DNA of 64,000 nt from Allobacillus halotolerans (GTDB lineage Bacteria > Bacillota > Bacilli > Bacillales > Alkalibacillaceae): NCBI RefSeq assembly GCF_028743495.1, contig NZ_CP117968.1, one strand, 5' to 3'. This document shows, in pieces, positions 22,010 to 31,576 of this stretch. A model generated the notes under the pieces. It was given only the letters and a program-made list of their open reading frames with translations, was not told where the DNA came from and made no database searches. Within the stretch, counting starts at the first letter, position 1. The number at the start of each line of letters is the position of its first letter. Both the position numbers and the translations under genes were made by a program.

Positions 22010-23302
22010 ATGAAAAAGAAATACCGTTTTGGACTTCGTAAAAAATTAATATTTTTCACAACAATTTTAGCAATCATTACATATTCGATGAGTGCTTTGT
22101 TTTTGTATGTAGTCTATGATTACATTACGCAGTATTGGTCTGTTTCCATGGAAGTATTTACGACCTTAACCTTATTGTTAGGGGTTATTTGGTCAGGAAT
22201 TTTAGCTTTTTTTGCTGCTCGGTTCATTACAAAGCCTTTGGAAAAATTAGAGCACGCAGCCTCAGAAGCCGCCGATGGACAGTTGAACCAAGAAATTGAT
22301 ATTCATTCTTCGGATGATGAAATTCGTGCCTTAGGACAGGCGTTTGATCAGATGCTGACAAATCTAAGAGATACCGTTACGAATATTGATACGCATTTTG
22401 AACACACGAATGATACAGTTATTAAAATGAAATCTATTTCACAAGAACTTGCGAGTTATTCAAATACAATTCGTTCAGCGACCGATGAAATTGCCAGTGG
22501 GTCCGAAAGTTCTTCAGAAGCAATCCAACAAACAGTTGAGTCGGTTGAGCGGGTTACTGAGCTAGCTGAAAATGTTCAAGAGAAAGCCTCTACTTCAAGG
22601 GATAAATCGCGTTCGATGTTAGGTACATTGCAAAATGGGAAAATGGTTGTCAATCAATTAGTTAATGGCATCCAGCAGTTAACAGAGAACCAGGAAATTT
22701 CTTTGACGGATGTTAATCGCTTAAAAGAAAATACGAAGCAAGTAGAAACGATTATTACGATGGTTGGTGATATTGCCGAGCAAACAAACTTGCTTGCATT
22801 GAATGCGTCCATTGAAGCGGCTCGTGCAGGAGAACATGGTAAAGGTTTTGCAGTTGTTGCTGAGGAAATTCGGAAGCTGGCGGATCAAAGTGCTGAAGCC
22901 GTTAAAAACATCTCTGAATTGATTGCAGCGATTCAAAAGGATGTCGGTAATGTTGTTGGGCGAATCAATGAAAATGTAGAGACAGCAAGGGTTGAGTCAG
23001 AAAACGGTGTTAAAACAAATGCAGCGATTGAAGAAGTTGCCGATTCTGTAGAAGAAGTCGCAACAGAGATTGATTCGATTTCCGAATTAGTAAATGAACA
23101 GTTAGAAGCCATTCAATCAACGGCTTCACAGTCACAAGAGGTTGCCGCAGTCGCAGAAGAAACATCAGCTGGTACCGAGGAAGTCAATGCCTCGATTCAA
23201 GAACAAGCGAGTACAATTGAAGATGTTAATCACTTTGCAAATGAATTAGAAAGCCAAGCTCAAAGTTTAAATAAGCAGATTCAACGGTTTAATCTAAATT
23301 AA
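22010..23302 (+). CDS. Methyl-accepting chemotaxis protein without an extracellular sensor domain
   Basis: A 430-aa receptor. Two adjacent membrane helices (about residues 10-36 and 47-70) are joined by only about ten residues, so there is no periplasmic-type ligand domain. HAMP follows (FITKPLEKLEHAASEAADGQL... to ...FDQML). The signalling domain has the conserved hairpin tip IAEQTNLLALNASIEAARAGEHGKGFAVVAEEIRKLA split over residues about 255-290. It probably senses membrane or intracellular state, or partners other receptors. Start 22010 has GGAGGAG 7 nt upstream. No che genes are near. Confidence 0.93.
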   Translation: MKKKYRFGLRKKLIFFTTILAIITYSMSALFLYVVYDYITQYWSVSMEVFTTLTLLLGVIWSGILAFFAARFITKPLEKLEHAASEAADGQLNQEIDIHSSDDEIRALGQAFDQMLTNLRDTVTNIDTHFEHTNDTVIKMKSISQELASYSNTIRSATDEIASGSESSSEAIQQTVESVERVTELAENVQEKASTSRDKSRSMLGTLQNGKMVVNQLVNGIQQLTENQEISLTDVNRLKENTKQVETIITMVGDIAEQTNLLALNASIEAARAGEHGKGFAVVAEEIRKLADQSAEAVKNISELIAAIQKDVGNVVGRINENVETARVESENGVKTNAAIEEVADSVEEVATEIDSISELVNEQLEAIQSTASQSQEVAAVAEETSAGTEEVNASIQEQASTIEDVNHFANELESQAQSLNKQIQRFNLN

Positions 23303-23320
23303 ATAAGAGCAATATTATAA

Positions 23321-23353
23321 CCTCTTTTCCTTTAAGGATGGAGGTTTTTTTGT
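23321..23353 (+). terminator. Terminator after the chemotaxis receptor
   Basis: AACCTC ... GAGGTT with a T7 tail. The stem is short but the T run is clear. Confidence 0.65.
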
Positions 23354-23720
23354 ATTCCTTTTAAGAAATTTAGGATCAATGTATTAGGCAATTAGATTTA
23401 GAAATTTAAATGATATGGAATTTGATGTCACAGAAAAAACGCGTCTAAACTCAATCCAGAACAAAATAAGTCTAAGTTGACAGTTTTATAAGGGACAATA
23501 TCCTTTATCAAAACAAACTGAGGACACAATTCAATTTAACTGTTTATACATTTTTATACTCTAGATAACAAAATGTAGTTAATACGTCTCATTTTCTTAA
23601 AAAATGTAAGCGTTTTTTTAAAAAAATTAAATTTATTCAGAATAATAGGTTGACTTTCGAACATATGTAAAATAGAATACATAAAAAAGCAAGAAAATTC
23701 TGATGAATGGGGGTGAACGA
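23354..23720 (+). promoter_or_regulatory. Gene-free region with promoter for the peptide-transport operon
   Basis: No gene in this AT-rich stretch. TTGACT (23650-23655), 17 bp, TAGAAT (23673-23678) is a good sigma-A promoter about 45 bp before the first start. A CodY-like word, TTTATTCAGAATAAT (23632-23646), matches about 10 of 15 positions of the CodY consensus, which would suit a peptide-uptake operon; this is tentative. Confidence 0.5.
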
Positions 23721-24662
23721 ATGATCGGGATGATCGTCCGTCGTATATTACAATTAACTTTCCTTTTGCTAGGTATCTCTTTTTTGGTGTTCATGAGCAT
23801 GCATTTAGCTCCAGGTGATCCAGCTACCGTTATAGGGGGACCGAATGCTACTTCCTCAGATTTGGAGGCTATACGAGATAAAATGGGCCTTGATCGTCCA
23901 GTTCTCGTACAATATTTTGATTACCTAGGTGGAATCTTGCAAGGGGATTTCGGTTATTCGTACCAAACGAATCAGGCAGTGACAGAGGCTATTATTACTC
24001 GATTTCCTACAACGGTTAAATTAGCGGTAGCCAGTATGGTCGTTGCAGTCTTAATCGGCATCATTGCTGGAATTATTTCTGCAAGAAAACAGAATTCATG
24101 GGTCGATGTGACGAGTACAACTTTCGCGTTAGTTGGTGTTTCTATACCGAACTTCTGGTTAGGAACTATACTCATTCTAATTTTCTCCGTTAACTTTCAG
24201 CTTTTGCCTGTTGGAGGATTAAATTCACCCTTTTATACATTTGAAGGTATGAAAGAATTGATTCTTCCGGCAATAACGTTAGGAACAGCTTCTGCAGCTT
24301 TGATTGCGAGAATGACGAGGTCCTCGATGCTTGAAGTAATTCGTTCTGACTATATTCGAACGGCAAAAGCAAAAGGTGTAAGAAAGCGGCCGCTGATTTG
24401 GGTACATACGTTGAAAAATGCAATGATACCAGTACTCACAATTATTGGAATTAACTTCGGTTCATTACTTGGAGGAACAATCGTCACTGAACAGGTGTTT
24501 GCAATTAATGGTATCGGAAGGTTAATGATCGACGCCATTGCAGCGCGTGATTTTCCAATCGTTCAAGGCACCGTATTATTGATAGCGGCCATTTTTGTAG
24601 TAGTCAATTTAATCGTAGATATTATTTATACGCTTATTGACCCAAGGATCAGTTATGACTAG
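23721..24662 (+). CDS. Oligopeptide/dipeptide ABC transporter permease (OppB/DppB type)
   Basis: A 313-aa permease with about six membrane helices. The N-terminus MIVRRILQLTFLLLGISFLVF, the HLAPGDPA segment near residue 37 and the EAA loop (YIRTAKAKGVRKRPLIWVHTLKNA) near residue 212 are typical of the DppB/OppB family. Start 23721 follows GGGGGTGA. It is the first gene of a five-gene unit (permeases, binding lipoprotein, two ATPases) importing peptides or perhaps nickel or glutathione-like compounds; the exact substrate cannot be read. Confidence 0.94.
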   Translation: MIGMIVRRILQLTFLLLGISFLVFMSMHLAPGDPATVIGGPNATSSDLEAIRDKMGLDRPVLVQYFDYLGGILQGDFGYSYQTNQAVTEAIITRFPTTVKLAVASMVVAVLIGIIAGIISARKQNSWVDVTSTTFALVGVSIPNFWLGTILILIFSVNFQLLPVGGLNSPFYTFEGMKELILPAITLGTASAALIARMTRSSMLEVIRSDYIRTAKAKGVRKRPLIWVHTLKNAMIPVLTIIGINFGSLLGGTIVTEQVFAINGIGRLMIDAIAARDFPIVQGTVLLIAAIFVVVNLIVDIIYTLIDPRISYD

Positions 24663-24676
24663 AAAGGGGGGATCAG

Positions 24677-25573
24677 ATGTCTGCAGTTACTGAAACAGAG
24701 AAGAATATAAACACCGAAAAGAAAACGACAAATCGGTTCGTTGAAGTAGCTAAAAGTCTTATGAAAAATAAACTTTCATTAATAGGGATTATCATCATTA
24801 CATTGATTGTTCTAGTCGCTATATTTTCACCGATTATTACGAGTTATGGACCATACGAGCAAAATTTAGAAAGGACAAAACTAGGTGTTGGATCGGAAGG
24901 TCATTTCCTAGGTACGGATAATTATGGCCGTGATATGTGGTCGAGAATTGCACATGGAGCAATCATTTCATTATTAGTTGGATTAAGTTCTGTCGGTATT
25001 GGTTTATTTGGTGGAATCATTCTAGGGTTGCTTGCCGGCTATTATCGTAAATTAGATAGTATCATTATGAGATTCGTAGACTTACTGTTTGCATTCCCTG
25101 GTATTTTACTCGCCATGCTCATTATTGCCATGTTAGGTACTAGTTTAGTGAATGTTGTTATCGCAATAAGTATCTGGTCCATACCTGGGTGCGCAAGGAT
25201 TGTTAGAGGTAGTGTGTTATCCATTAAGAACCAGGAATATATTCAGGCGATGAAAACGGTAGGTGCAAGTGATCTAAGAATTCTTTTGAAGCATGTCCTA
25301 CCTAACTGTACAGCTCCATTAATTGTCTATGGAACGATGAGAATGGCAACGGCAATTCTTTCAACATCTGCCTTAAGTTACCTTGGATTAGGTGCTCAAC
25401 CACCAACAGCAGAATGGGGAGCTATGATTGCAGCAGGACAAGATTTTATGTGGGATGCACCACATATATCCATTATCCCAGGAATTGCGATCATGCTGAC
25501 AGTTTTCGCATTTAATGTCGTTGGTGATGGTTTGAGAGATGCACTAGATCCGAATATGGACGTAAATAACTAA
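24677..25573 (+). CDS. Oligopeptide/dipeptide ABC transporter permease (OppC/DppC type)
   Basis: A 298-aa permease. It has a long cytoplasmic N-terminus (about 30 residues), first helix KLSLIGIIIITLIVLVAIFSP, then HFLGTDNYGRDMWSRIAHGAIISLLVG, the signature of DppC-type subunits. The EAA loop is YIQAMKTVGASDLRILLKHVLPN. AAAGGGGGG precedes the ATG. It forms a heterodimer with the preceding OppB-type protein. Confidence 0.94.
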   Translation: MSAVTETEKNINTEKKTTNRFVEVAKSLMKNKLSLIGIIIITLIVLVAIFSPIITSYGPYEQNLERTKLGVGSEGHFLGTDNYGRDMWSRIAHGAIISLLVGLSSVGIGLFGGIILGLLAGYYRKLDSIIMRFVDLLFAFPGILLAMLIIAMLGTSLVNVVIAISIWSIPGCARIVRGSVLSIKNQEYIQAMKTVGASDLRILLKHVLPNCTAPLIVYGTMRMATAILSTSALSYLGLGAQPPTAEWGAMIAAGQDFMWDAPHISIIPGIAIMLTVFAFNVVGDGLRDALDPNMDVNN

Positions 25574-25589
25574 CAAACGGAGGAGAGAA

Positions 25590-27155
25590 ATGATGAGATT
25601 GAAAAAAACGATTAGCTTATTGTTCCTTTTAATGACAGTACTGTTATTGTTCGTAGGTTGTAGCAACAGTGAAAGTAGTAGTGATGGAAATAACGGAGAA
25701 GGTGCTGAAAGTGATAATGAAGGGGCGTTTGAAGTCACCTATGCGACGACCTCTGATGCAGCAGGACTTTCACCGATTGATACAAACGATTCAGTTTCTT
25801 CTAACGTTACATACCAAGTGTATGAAACGTTGTTTAAGCAAAATCCAGATACACTTGAACCAGAACCATTATTAGCAGATTCATATGAAAATCCTGATGA
25901 AAATACTTGGGTCATTAAGTTAAAAGAAGACATTGAATTTCACGATGGCACACCGTTTAATGCAGAAGCTGTAAAATATACGTTTGACCAATTAAAAGAT
26001 CCTGAGCGAGCTGCACCACGTGCATCCTTACTTGCTCCGGTTGAATCGATTGAAGTTCAAGATGAGTATACAGTTGTCTTGAAAACGAAAGAACCTTATG
26101 GCCCGATGCTAGCTGCACTCAGCCATACGAATGCTGCGATCGTAAGTCCTGAGGCAGATAAAGAAGGAGATATTAACAAAGAACCTGTTGGAACAGGGCC
26201 ATTTGTATTTGAAAGCTGGGAAGAAGGAAATCAGATTACGTTGAAACGAAATGAAAACTACTGGCAAGAACCGGCTGCAATTGAAAAAGTGACGTATAAA
26301 ATAGTACCTGAGACATCTACCGCTATTTCAATGCTTGAAACAGGAGAAGTTCAGTTCATTGATCAAATCCCTTCTGACCATATTAATCGTATAGAATCAC
26401 TTCAAGGAATCGAAGTACAAAAGACTGAAGGAACTCGAGTTTCCTATTTAGGGTTTAATATGGAAAAAGAACCATTCAATGATTTGAAGTTTAGGCAAGC
26501 TGTTGCTTATGGCGTGAACCAAGAAGCATACGTTTCACAGCTAAATGATCTTGGAGTCTATAGTGAAAGCATAATTGGCCCGAAAGTCTTTGGGTATGAT
26601 GAAGAAGCAAAATCAGCAGGTTATGAATTTAATCCAGAGAAAGCAAAACAAATGATAAAAGAAAATGGCTATGAAGGACAAGAGATAACACTCCTTGCAG
26701 CCAATCGTGATAACTACCTAAAAATGGCTGAAATAGTTCAATCACAACTATCTGACATGGGTTTAAATGTATCCATAGAGACAATGGAATGGGCAAGCTT
26801 TTTAGATGTTGCTAGAAAAGGTGACTTCGATATGACTTTTCTTGGTTGGGCCAACAGTACGGCAGATGGAAGTGAATTGCTATATCCGAACTTGCATTCT
26901 GATAATATAGGTGCTTCTAACAGAGTGCGTTTTGATAATAGTGAGTTTAACCAATTAGTAGATGAATCCAGAACATCAGTCGATCAAGAAGTCAGAAAGG
27001 AAAAGTTGCATGAAGCAAACCTACTTGCAATAGAAACCGCTCCATGGGTTGTGATGAGCCATGGTGTCGTGACTTTGGGCTATGACGAATCGATTGAAGG
27101 ATTGGTTGTCGATCCAACTGGTATGTGGTCTCTTTATCCGGTAACCAGAAAGTAG
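25590..27155 (+). CDS. Peptide ABC transporter substrate-binding lipoprotein (SBP family 5)
   Basis: A 521-aa extracellular binding lipoprotein. Signal peptide MRLKKTISLLFLLMTVLLLFVGCSN has a lipobox Cys near residue 24, followed by a Ser/Asp/Glu-rich linker. The family 5 core includes LEPEPLLADSYENPDENTWVIKLKEDIEFHDGTPFNAEAVKYTFD and PVGTGPFVFESWEEGNQITL. The remainder is normal in length. GGAGG lies 6 nt before the first of two adjacent ATGs. It sits between permease and ATPase genes. Confidence 0.94.
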   Translation: MMRLKKTISLLFLLMTVLLLFVGCSNSESSSDGNNGEGAESDNEGAFEVTYATTSDAAGLSPIDTNDSVSSNVTYQVYETLFKQNPDTLEPEPLLADSYENPDENTWVIKLKEDIEFHDGTPFNAEAVKYTFDQLKDPERAAPRASLLAPVESIEVQDEYTVVLKTKEPYGPMLAALSHTNAAIVSPEADKEGDINKEPVGTGPFVFESWEEGNQITLKRNENYWQEPAAIEKVTYKIVPETSTAISMLETGEVQFIDQIPSDHINRIESLQGIEVQKTEGTRVSYLGFNMEKEPFNDLKFRQAVAYGVNQEAYVSQLNDLGVYSESIIGPKVFGYDEEAKSAGYEFNPEKAKQMIKENGYEGQEITLLAANRDNYLKMAEIVQSQLSDMGLNVSIETMEWASFLDVARKGDFDMTFLGWANSTADGSELLYPNLHSDNIGASNRVRFDNSEFNQLVDESRTSVDQEVRKEKLHEANLLAIETAPWVVMSHGVVTLGYDESIEGLVVDPTGMWSLYPVTRK

Positions 27156-27166
27156 GTGCGAAAAAA

Positions 27167-28168
27167 ATGTCAAATTTACTTAATGTCGAAAACCTTGAAA
27201 TTAAGTTTCGAACAGCTGACGGCACTTTGCCAGCTGTTCGGAATATTTCGTTCTCGGTGGATCGAGAAGAAACTTTATGTATTGTGGGAGAGTCAGGTTC
27301 GGGAAAAAGTATCACTTCATTATCTATTATGGGTCTTCTACCATCGAATGGTGATATTACAAAAGGTTCTATTTATTTAGAAGATGAAAACCTTAGCGGA
27401 AAAAAAGAAGATGAAATGGAACGTTTAAGAGGTAATAAATTATCGATGATTTTTCAAGAGCCAATGACTGCCTTGAACCCTGTACTGACCATAGGTTATC
27501 AACTAAGGGAACCATTAATTATTCATAAAAATATGTCGAAAAAAGAAGCAAGCCAGGCAAGTGTGGAACTTCTGGATAAAGTTGGTATACCGAATCCAAA
27601 AGAGAAACTTAATCAGCATCCACATGAATTGAGTGGCGGGATGAGGCAGCGTGTGATGATCGCTATGGCATTGGCGTGTGAACCATCATTGTTAATCGCT
27701 GATGAGCCAACTACAGCCTTAGATGTTACCATACAGGCTCAAATTTTGGACTTAATCAATGACCTGCAATCCGAAATCGGTATGGGCGTCATTTTTGTAA
27801 CACACGATATGGGTGTTGTAGCTGAAATCGCCGATCGTGTCATGGTGATGTACGGCGGGGAAGTAATCGAATTAGCAGATGTAGAAACTCTTTTTGACAA
27901 TCCGCTTCACCCATATACGAAAGGTCTGCTTGATTCTGTACCGGATGTGGACGATGTATCTAAGGAAATCAATGCGATTAAAGGTTCGATGCCAAGTCTT
28001 AATGAGGAAATACCAGGATGTCGCTTTCATCCCCGCTGTCCTTTTGCTATGGATATTTGTAAGCAAAAAGAACCGCCTACGTTTGAAGTAACATCTACTC
28101 ACTATAGTAAATGCTGGCTTCAGGAGGTGAATCAAAGTGAACCATCAAACACAGTTACTTCAACTTAA
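27167..28168 (+). CDS. Peptide ABC transporter ATP-binding protein (OppD/DppD type)
   Basis: A 333-aa ATPase with Walker A GESGSGKSIT, Q-loop IFQEPMTALNPV, signature LSGGMRQRVMIAMAL, Walker B LLIADEPTTALD and H-loop FVTHDMG. The C-terminal oligopeptide-transporter extension has a Cys-rich end (PGCRFHPRCPFAMDICKQKEPP), which in related proteins binds an iron-sulfur cluster. ATG 27167 follows AGGTG by 9 nt; an upstream in-frame start lies within the binding-protein gene. The 3' end overlaps the OppF-type gene by 32 bp. Confidence 0.94.
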   Translation: MSNLLNVENLEIKFRTADGTLPAVRNISFSVDREETLCIVGESGSGKSITSLSIMGLLPSNGDITKGSIYLEDENLSGKKEDEMERLRGNKLSMIFQEPMTALNPVLTIGYQLREPLIIHKNMSKKEASQASVELLDKVGIPNPKEKLNQHPHELSGGMRQRVMIAMALACEPSLLIADEPTTALDVTIQAQILDLINDLQSEIGMGVIFVTHDMGVVAEIADRVMVMYGGEVIELADVETLFDNPLHPYTKGLLDSVPDVDDVSKEINAIKGSMPSLNEEIPGCRFHPRCPFAMDICKQKEPPTFEVTSTHYSKCWLQEVNQSEPSNTVTST

Positions 28169-29108
28169 TCATGTCAAAAAACATTTTCCTATTAAAAAGG
28201 GTTTGTTACAACGACCTAAAAATTATGTCAAAGCGGTCAACGGAATTAATTTAACTGTTTCAGAAGGAGAGACCTTAGGCGTTGTAGGTGAATCCGGATG
28301 TGGAAAATCGACACTTGGAAGAGTTGTTATCGGATTGGAAAAACTATCAGATGGATCGATTCAATTTAAAGATGAATCAATTGGTAATCTATCAGAAAGA
28401 AAACTAAAAAAATATAAAAAAGATTTACAGATGATTTTTCAAGACCCATTCGCCTCACTGAATCCCCGACAAAAAATCGGTAATGCTTTGGAAGAAATTT
28501 TTATCATTCATACGAATATGAGTAAATCTGAACGCAAGCAGAAAGTTTTATCCCTTTTAAAGGAAGTCGGGTTGAAAGAAGAGCATTATGATAGGTATCC
28601 GCGAGAATTCAGTGGAGGACAGAGACAACGAGTCGGAATCGCACGCGCTTTAGCACTCAATCCTTCGTTGATTGTATGTGATGAGGCAGTTTCTGCACTT
28701 GATGTGTCTGTTCAAGCACAGATAATGAAGCTTCTCAAAGATGTTCAAACGAAATATGAGTTGACCTATCTATTTATTTCTCATGATTTGGGTGTTGTGA
28801 GATATATGAGTGATCGAATACTAGTAATGTACTTGGGGGCACAGGTTGAATTAGGTGACTCAGAGCAAATTTATAAGAATCCATTACATCCTTATACGAA
28901 AGCTCTATTGTCTGCTATTCCACGGCCTAATCCAAAACATAAGCGGAATCGGATAAAATTGCAAGGTGATTTGCCGAGCGCATCTAATTATCCAACTGGC
29001 TGTCCGTTTCACACACGGTGTCCAATCGCTCAGGAACACTGTGCAGAGATTGTACCTGAATGGAGAGAGATTGAAGAAAATCACTTCGTGGCCTGTCATG
29101 AAGTTTAG
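28137..29108 (+). CDS. Peptide ABC transporter ATP-binding protein (OppF/DppF type)
   Basis: A 323-aa ATPase. Walker A is GESGCGKST, Q-loop IFQDPFASLNPRQ, signature FSGGQRQRVGIARAL and Walker B LIVCDEAVSALDVS. The C-terminal extension carries TGCPFHTRCPIAQEHCAEIVPEW with the conserved Cys set. GTG start at 28137 with AGGAGGTG about 8 nt upstream, inside the 3' end of the OppD-type gene, so the two ATPases are translationally coupled. It ends the operon. Confidence 0.94.
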   Translation: MNHQTQLLQLNHVKKHFPIKKGLLQRPKNYVKAVNGINLTVSEGETLGVVGESGCGKSTLGRVVIGLEKLSDGSIQFKDESIGNLSERKLKKYKKDLQMIFQDPFASLNPRQKIGNALEEIFIIHTNMSKSERKQKVLSLLKEVGLKEEHYDRYPREFSGGQRQRVGIARALALNPSLIVCDEAVSALDVSVQAQIMKLLKDVQTKYELTYLFISHDLGVVRYMSDRILVMYLGAQVELGDSEQIYKNPLHPYTKALLSAIPRPNPKHKRNRIKLQGDLPSASNYPTGCPFHTRCPIAQEHCAEIVPEWREIEENHFVACHEV

Positions 29109-29236
29109 TCACTTCGAGTAGATGATGATTTTATTAGGAAATGCACAAGCTAAAGAAGAGGTTATTCAGCTTTAATAAATGTCATATAAACAACAGAAAG
29201 TATTTCAAATAATGGACTCTAAATGACCAAATTAAA

Positions 29237-29279
29237 AAACCGACCAACAGCCTTAATCAGCTGATGGTCGGTTTCTCTC
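29237..29279. terminator. Bidirectional terminator between the peptide operon and the CAP gene
   Basis: AAACCGACCA ... TGGTCGGTTT with an inner CAGC / GCTG pair; T-rich on both strands. Confidence 0.85.
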
Positions 29280-29288
29280 ATTTATAAT

Positions 29289-30137
29289 TTATTTTTCAAT
29301 AAACTGTTGTGTCCAGTGGTTACCTTGTTCGACATACCCAACACCGATGTGTGTAAAGTTACCGTTTAAGATATTGGCACGGTGTCCTTCACTGTTCATC
29401 CAAGCATTGACGACTTGTTGTGGTGTCCGTTGTCCTTTGGCGATATTTTCACCAGCTGTACGGTAATCCACACCAAATTGCTTCATCATGTCAAACGGTG
29501 AGCCGTACGTTGGGCTGTTGTGTGCGAAATAGTTATTCGCAGCCATGTCACGTGATTTTTCGCGAGCAACTTTGCTCACTTCTGTATCAATCTGTAATGG
29601 TTGTAAACCATGCTTGCTTCTTTCTTCGTTCGTCAATTGAACGACCTGTTGTTCGAACTGATTCAATTCATTATTTGTTTGTTCAGGTTGTTCTTGTTTT
29701 TGTTCAGTAACTTCTTCTTCAACTGGCTGCTCTTTTTCTACTTCTTTTTCAGGTGTTTCTTCAATTTGTTGCTCTTTTTCAGGTGTATCTTTAACAGGTT
29801 GCTCTTTTTTTGGTTGTTCCGGAGCAGGTTGTTGATCTGGCTTCGGCTGATTTTCTTCATTCTTAGAAGGTTGTTGTACTTCTTGATCTTGTTGATTTAC
29901 TTCTGGCTGTTCTTGATTGTTTTTCTTATCATCAGAGTTCGATTGAGTAAAGAATTTTTTCCACCAATCATTACCTGAGAAATAGTCGGACCACCCGTTA
30001 AAAGAATAGAAGACTTTATATGAATAATTCTGTTGTCCTTGTGCTTGATCGGATGCAGCTGCTGATGCAGAAGACGCAAACACTCCTCCGAACAGAATGG
30101 TTAAAGCGATCGCTAGAATGCTAATTTTTTTCTTCAT
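29289..30137 (-). CDS. Secreted CAP-domain (SCP/PR1, YkwD-like) protein
   Basis: A 282-aa secreted protein. The signal peptide MKKKISILAIALTILFGGVFASSASAA has an AxA cleavage site near residue 27. Residues 60-160 are a low-complexity linker of Gln, Pro, Glu and Lys with repeated EQPEQ-like words, probably wall-spanning. The C-terminal CAP domain (about residues 165-282) has QLTNEERSKHGLQPL, YFAHNSPTYGSPFDM, AGENIAKGQRTPQQVVNAWMNSEGHRANI and HIGVGYV, including the conserved His and Glu cavity residues. Bacillus homologues are abundant on spores or in medium; the biochemical role is unsettled. It has a paralogue at 47483. Confidence 0.92.
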   Translation of the reverse strand: MKKKISILAIALTILFGGVFASSASAAASDQAQGQQNYSYKVFYSFNGWSDYFSGNDWWKKFFTQSNSDDKKNNQEQPEVNQQDQEVQQPSKNEENQPKPDQQPAPEQPKKEQPVKDTPEKEQQIEETPEKEVEKEQPVEEEVTEQKQEQPEQTNNELNQFEQQVVQLTNEERSKHGLQPLQIDTEVSKVAREKSRDMAANNYFAHNSPTYGSPFDMMKQFGVDYRTAGENIAKGQRTPQQVVNAWMNSEGHRANILNGNFTHIGVGYVEQGNHWTQQFIEK

Positions 30138-30502
30138 GTGTTGTACACTCCTTTGGGTTGTTTTTGTTGCAACATCATCATAGCATGCGTTTTTCTGTCA
30201 TATTTGTGGCATAAATTACCTGCTAACTAGACAATTACAGGGATAAAAGCAAAACCTTTAAGTAACAAGCAATTGAGAAATTGGCTATTTTTTAATAATT
30301 GGTTAATAGAAGTACACCAGGAAACTTTTACATAGATTTATATATTGACAGATTTCAAAAATCGTCTTTTGTTACAAAAGCGGTCTAAATGTAATGAAAA
30401 TGTTACTTGATTTGACCAGGGAAGGTCTGCACGATGAATACTTTAATGTAAAAAAGGATAACACGGACTAAATATTGAATAAAATACTTAGGAGGTTATG
30501 GT
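30138..30502. other. Gene-free interval
   Basis: An AT-rich divergent region between the CAP gene and a lipoprotein gene. It contains the upstream control sequences of both. TTGACA near 30347 may be a -35, but I see no convincing paired -10, and there is no other structure. Confidence 0.4.
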
Positions 30503-30931
30503 ATGAATCTCAAGCTTTCTTTACTAATTCCATTGATAGTTTTTCTTTTAACTGGGTGTGCTCCCAAAAATGAGCCCACAAAGGAATTTACTTTTAAAAA
30601 TGAATCAGAGAATTGGGAGGCCACAATTTCCGGGACATATTCGCGAGGAAATTCTGATATTTTTGAAGAAACTACTGGTATTTTCACATATAAAGGAGAA
30701 AAGGATATTAGGTCAATTGATATTTTAACTTATACGAGTGGGACTGAATTTATGAGAGGAACAGAAGCAAATGAATTATCTACTGAACAATCCATTGAAA
30801 CATCATTTGATAATTTTGGTTTTTGGGAGGATTATGAAGAAGGGAAAAAGATTATTTTAGAGTTTGAGTGGCGAGAAGGAGATAGAAATACAAAAAGAAA
30901 GGAAAAGATGGCATTAGAGTTAATGGAATAG
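30503..30931 (+). CDS. Putative lipoprotein, function unknown
   Basis: A 142-aa protein with a lipoprotein signal peptide (MNLKLSLLIPLIVFLLTGCAP, lipobox Cys near residue 19). The body is a predicted beta-rich domain with alternating hydrophobic residues (NWEATISGTYSRGNSDIFEETTGIFTYKG) and ends in a charged helix. AGGAGG is 6 nt upstream of the ATG. It is monocistronic. I do not recognise the domain, though small secreted beta-sandwich lipoproteins of this type are common in Bacillaceae. Confidence 0.65.
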   Translation: MNLKLSLLIPLIVFLLTGCAPKNEPTKEFTFKNESENWEATISGTYSRGNSDIFEETTGIFTYKGEKDIRSIDILTYTSGTEFMRGTEANELSTEQSIETSFDNFGFWEDYEEGKKIILEFEWREGDRNTKRKEKMALELME

Positions 30932-31002
30932 TGAAATCTTTCTAAAACCCTGTTCTTATAAGTGTGATAAATTTCTCCAACATCTAACCCTTAGCTCACA
31001 TA

Positions 31003-31032
31003 CAAAAAAAGCACCGACTAAAGTCAGTGCTT
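31003..31032 (-). terminator. Terminator for the DUF1189-like gene
   Basis: Minus-strand AAGCACTGACT / AGTCGGTGCT followed by T7. Confidence 0.85.
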
Positions 31033-31073
31033 ACATAATAAATTTTCTCTACTTATATTTGTGGTCAGTTTCA

Positions 31074-31556
31074 TTATTTTACACGTGGAAATACCAAAAT
31101 CATTTTCGTAATCAAGAAAAAGTAGATCATCAAGGGCAGTAAATTAATCCAAACGGTTTCAATTTGAAAGATACGAAATATGAGATAGAAGATCATAGGG
31201 ATTGTTAAGGAAAACGCAGTCATTTTCCACAACTGTTGGTAGGCTAGTTTTCTATGTAACAAGTTACGTAGAATGACAGCGAGTCCAGATAAAACCGATA
31301 ATCCAATCACGACGAATAAAAAAATCGTTGCTGGATAAAGAATAATCAGTTGAATAAAGTACAATTCCCTCGGCATTCCAAAATAATCAACTTCCTGATA
31401 AGACTTAAATGCATGGAAAATATCAGGGAGAACTAAAATGAAAGTGAAAATCAGTGCGTAAACCATTGTATCTCGCATACTAACCCGGTTTAAGCGAAAT
31501 AAAGCTTCTTTCTTTGGTAATTGAATACTATTTTTGACGTTTATTAAGAAATTCAC
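31074..31556 (-). CDS. DUF1189-like integral membrane protein
   Basis: A 160-aa protein with about four membrane helices (TMVYALIFTFILVLPDIF; LIILYPATIFLFVVIGLSVLSGLAVIL; MTAFSLTIPMIFYLIFRIF; LPLMIYFFLITKMILVF). The N-terminal layout (amphipathic segment, then a helix with a PDIFHAF end) resembles DUF1189 proteins of Bacilli; the assignment is by eye only. GTG start at 31556 with GGAGG 7 nt upstream. It is about 20 bp downstream of the ferredoxin gene and probably co-transcribed. Confidence 0.55.
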   Translation of the reverse strand: MNFLINVKNSIQLPKKEALFRLNRVSMRDTMVYALIFTFILVLPDIFHAFKSYQEVDYFGMPRELYFIQLIILYPATIFLFVVIGLSVLSGLAVILRNLLHRKLAYQQLWKMTAFSLTIPMIFYLIFRIFQIETVWINLLPLMIYFFLITKMILVFPRVK

Positions 31557-31576
31557 GGCTGTTCCTCCGGCGTCCT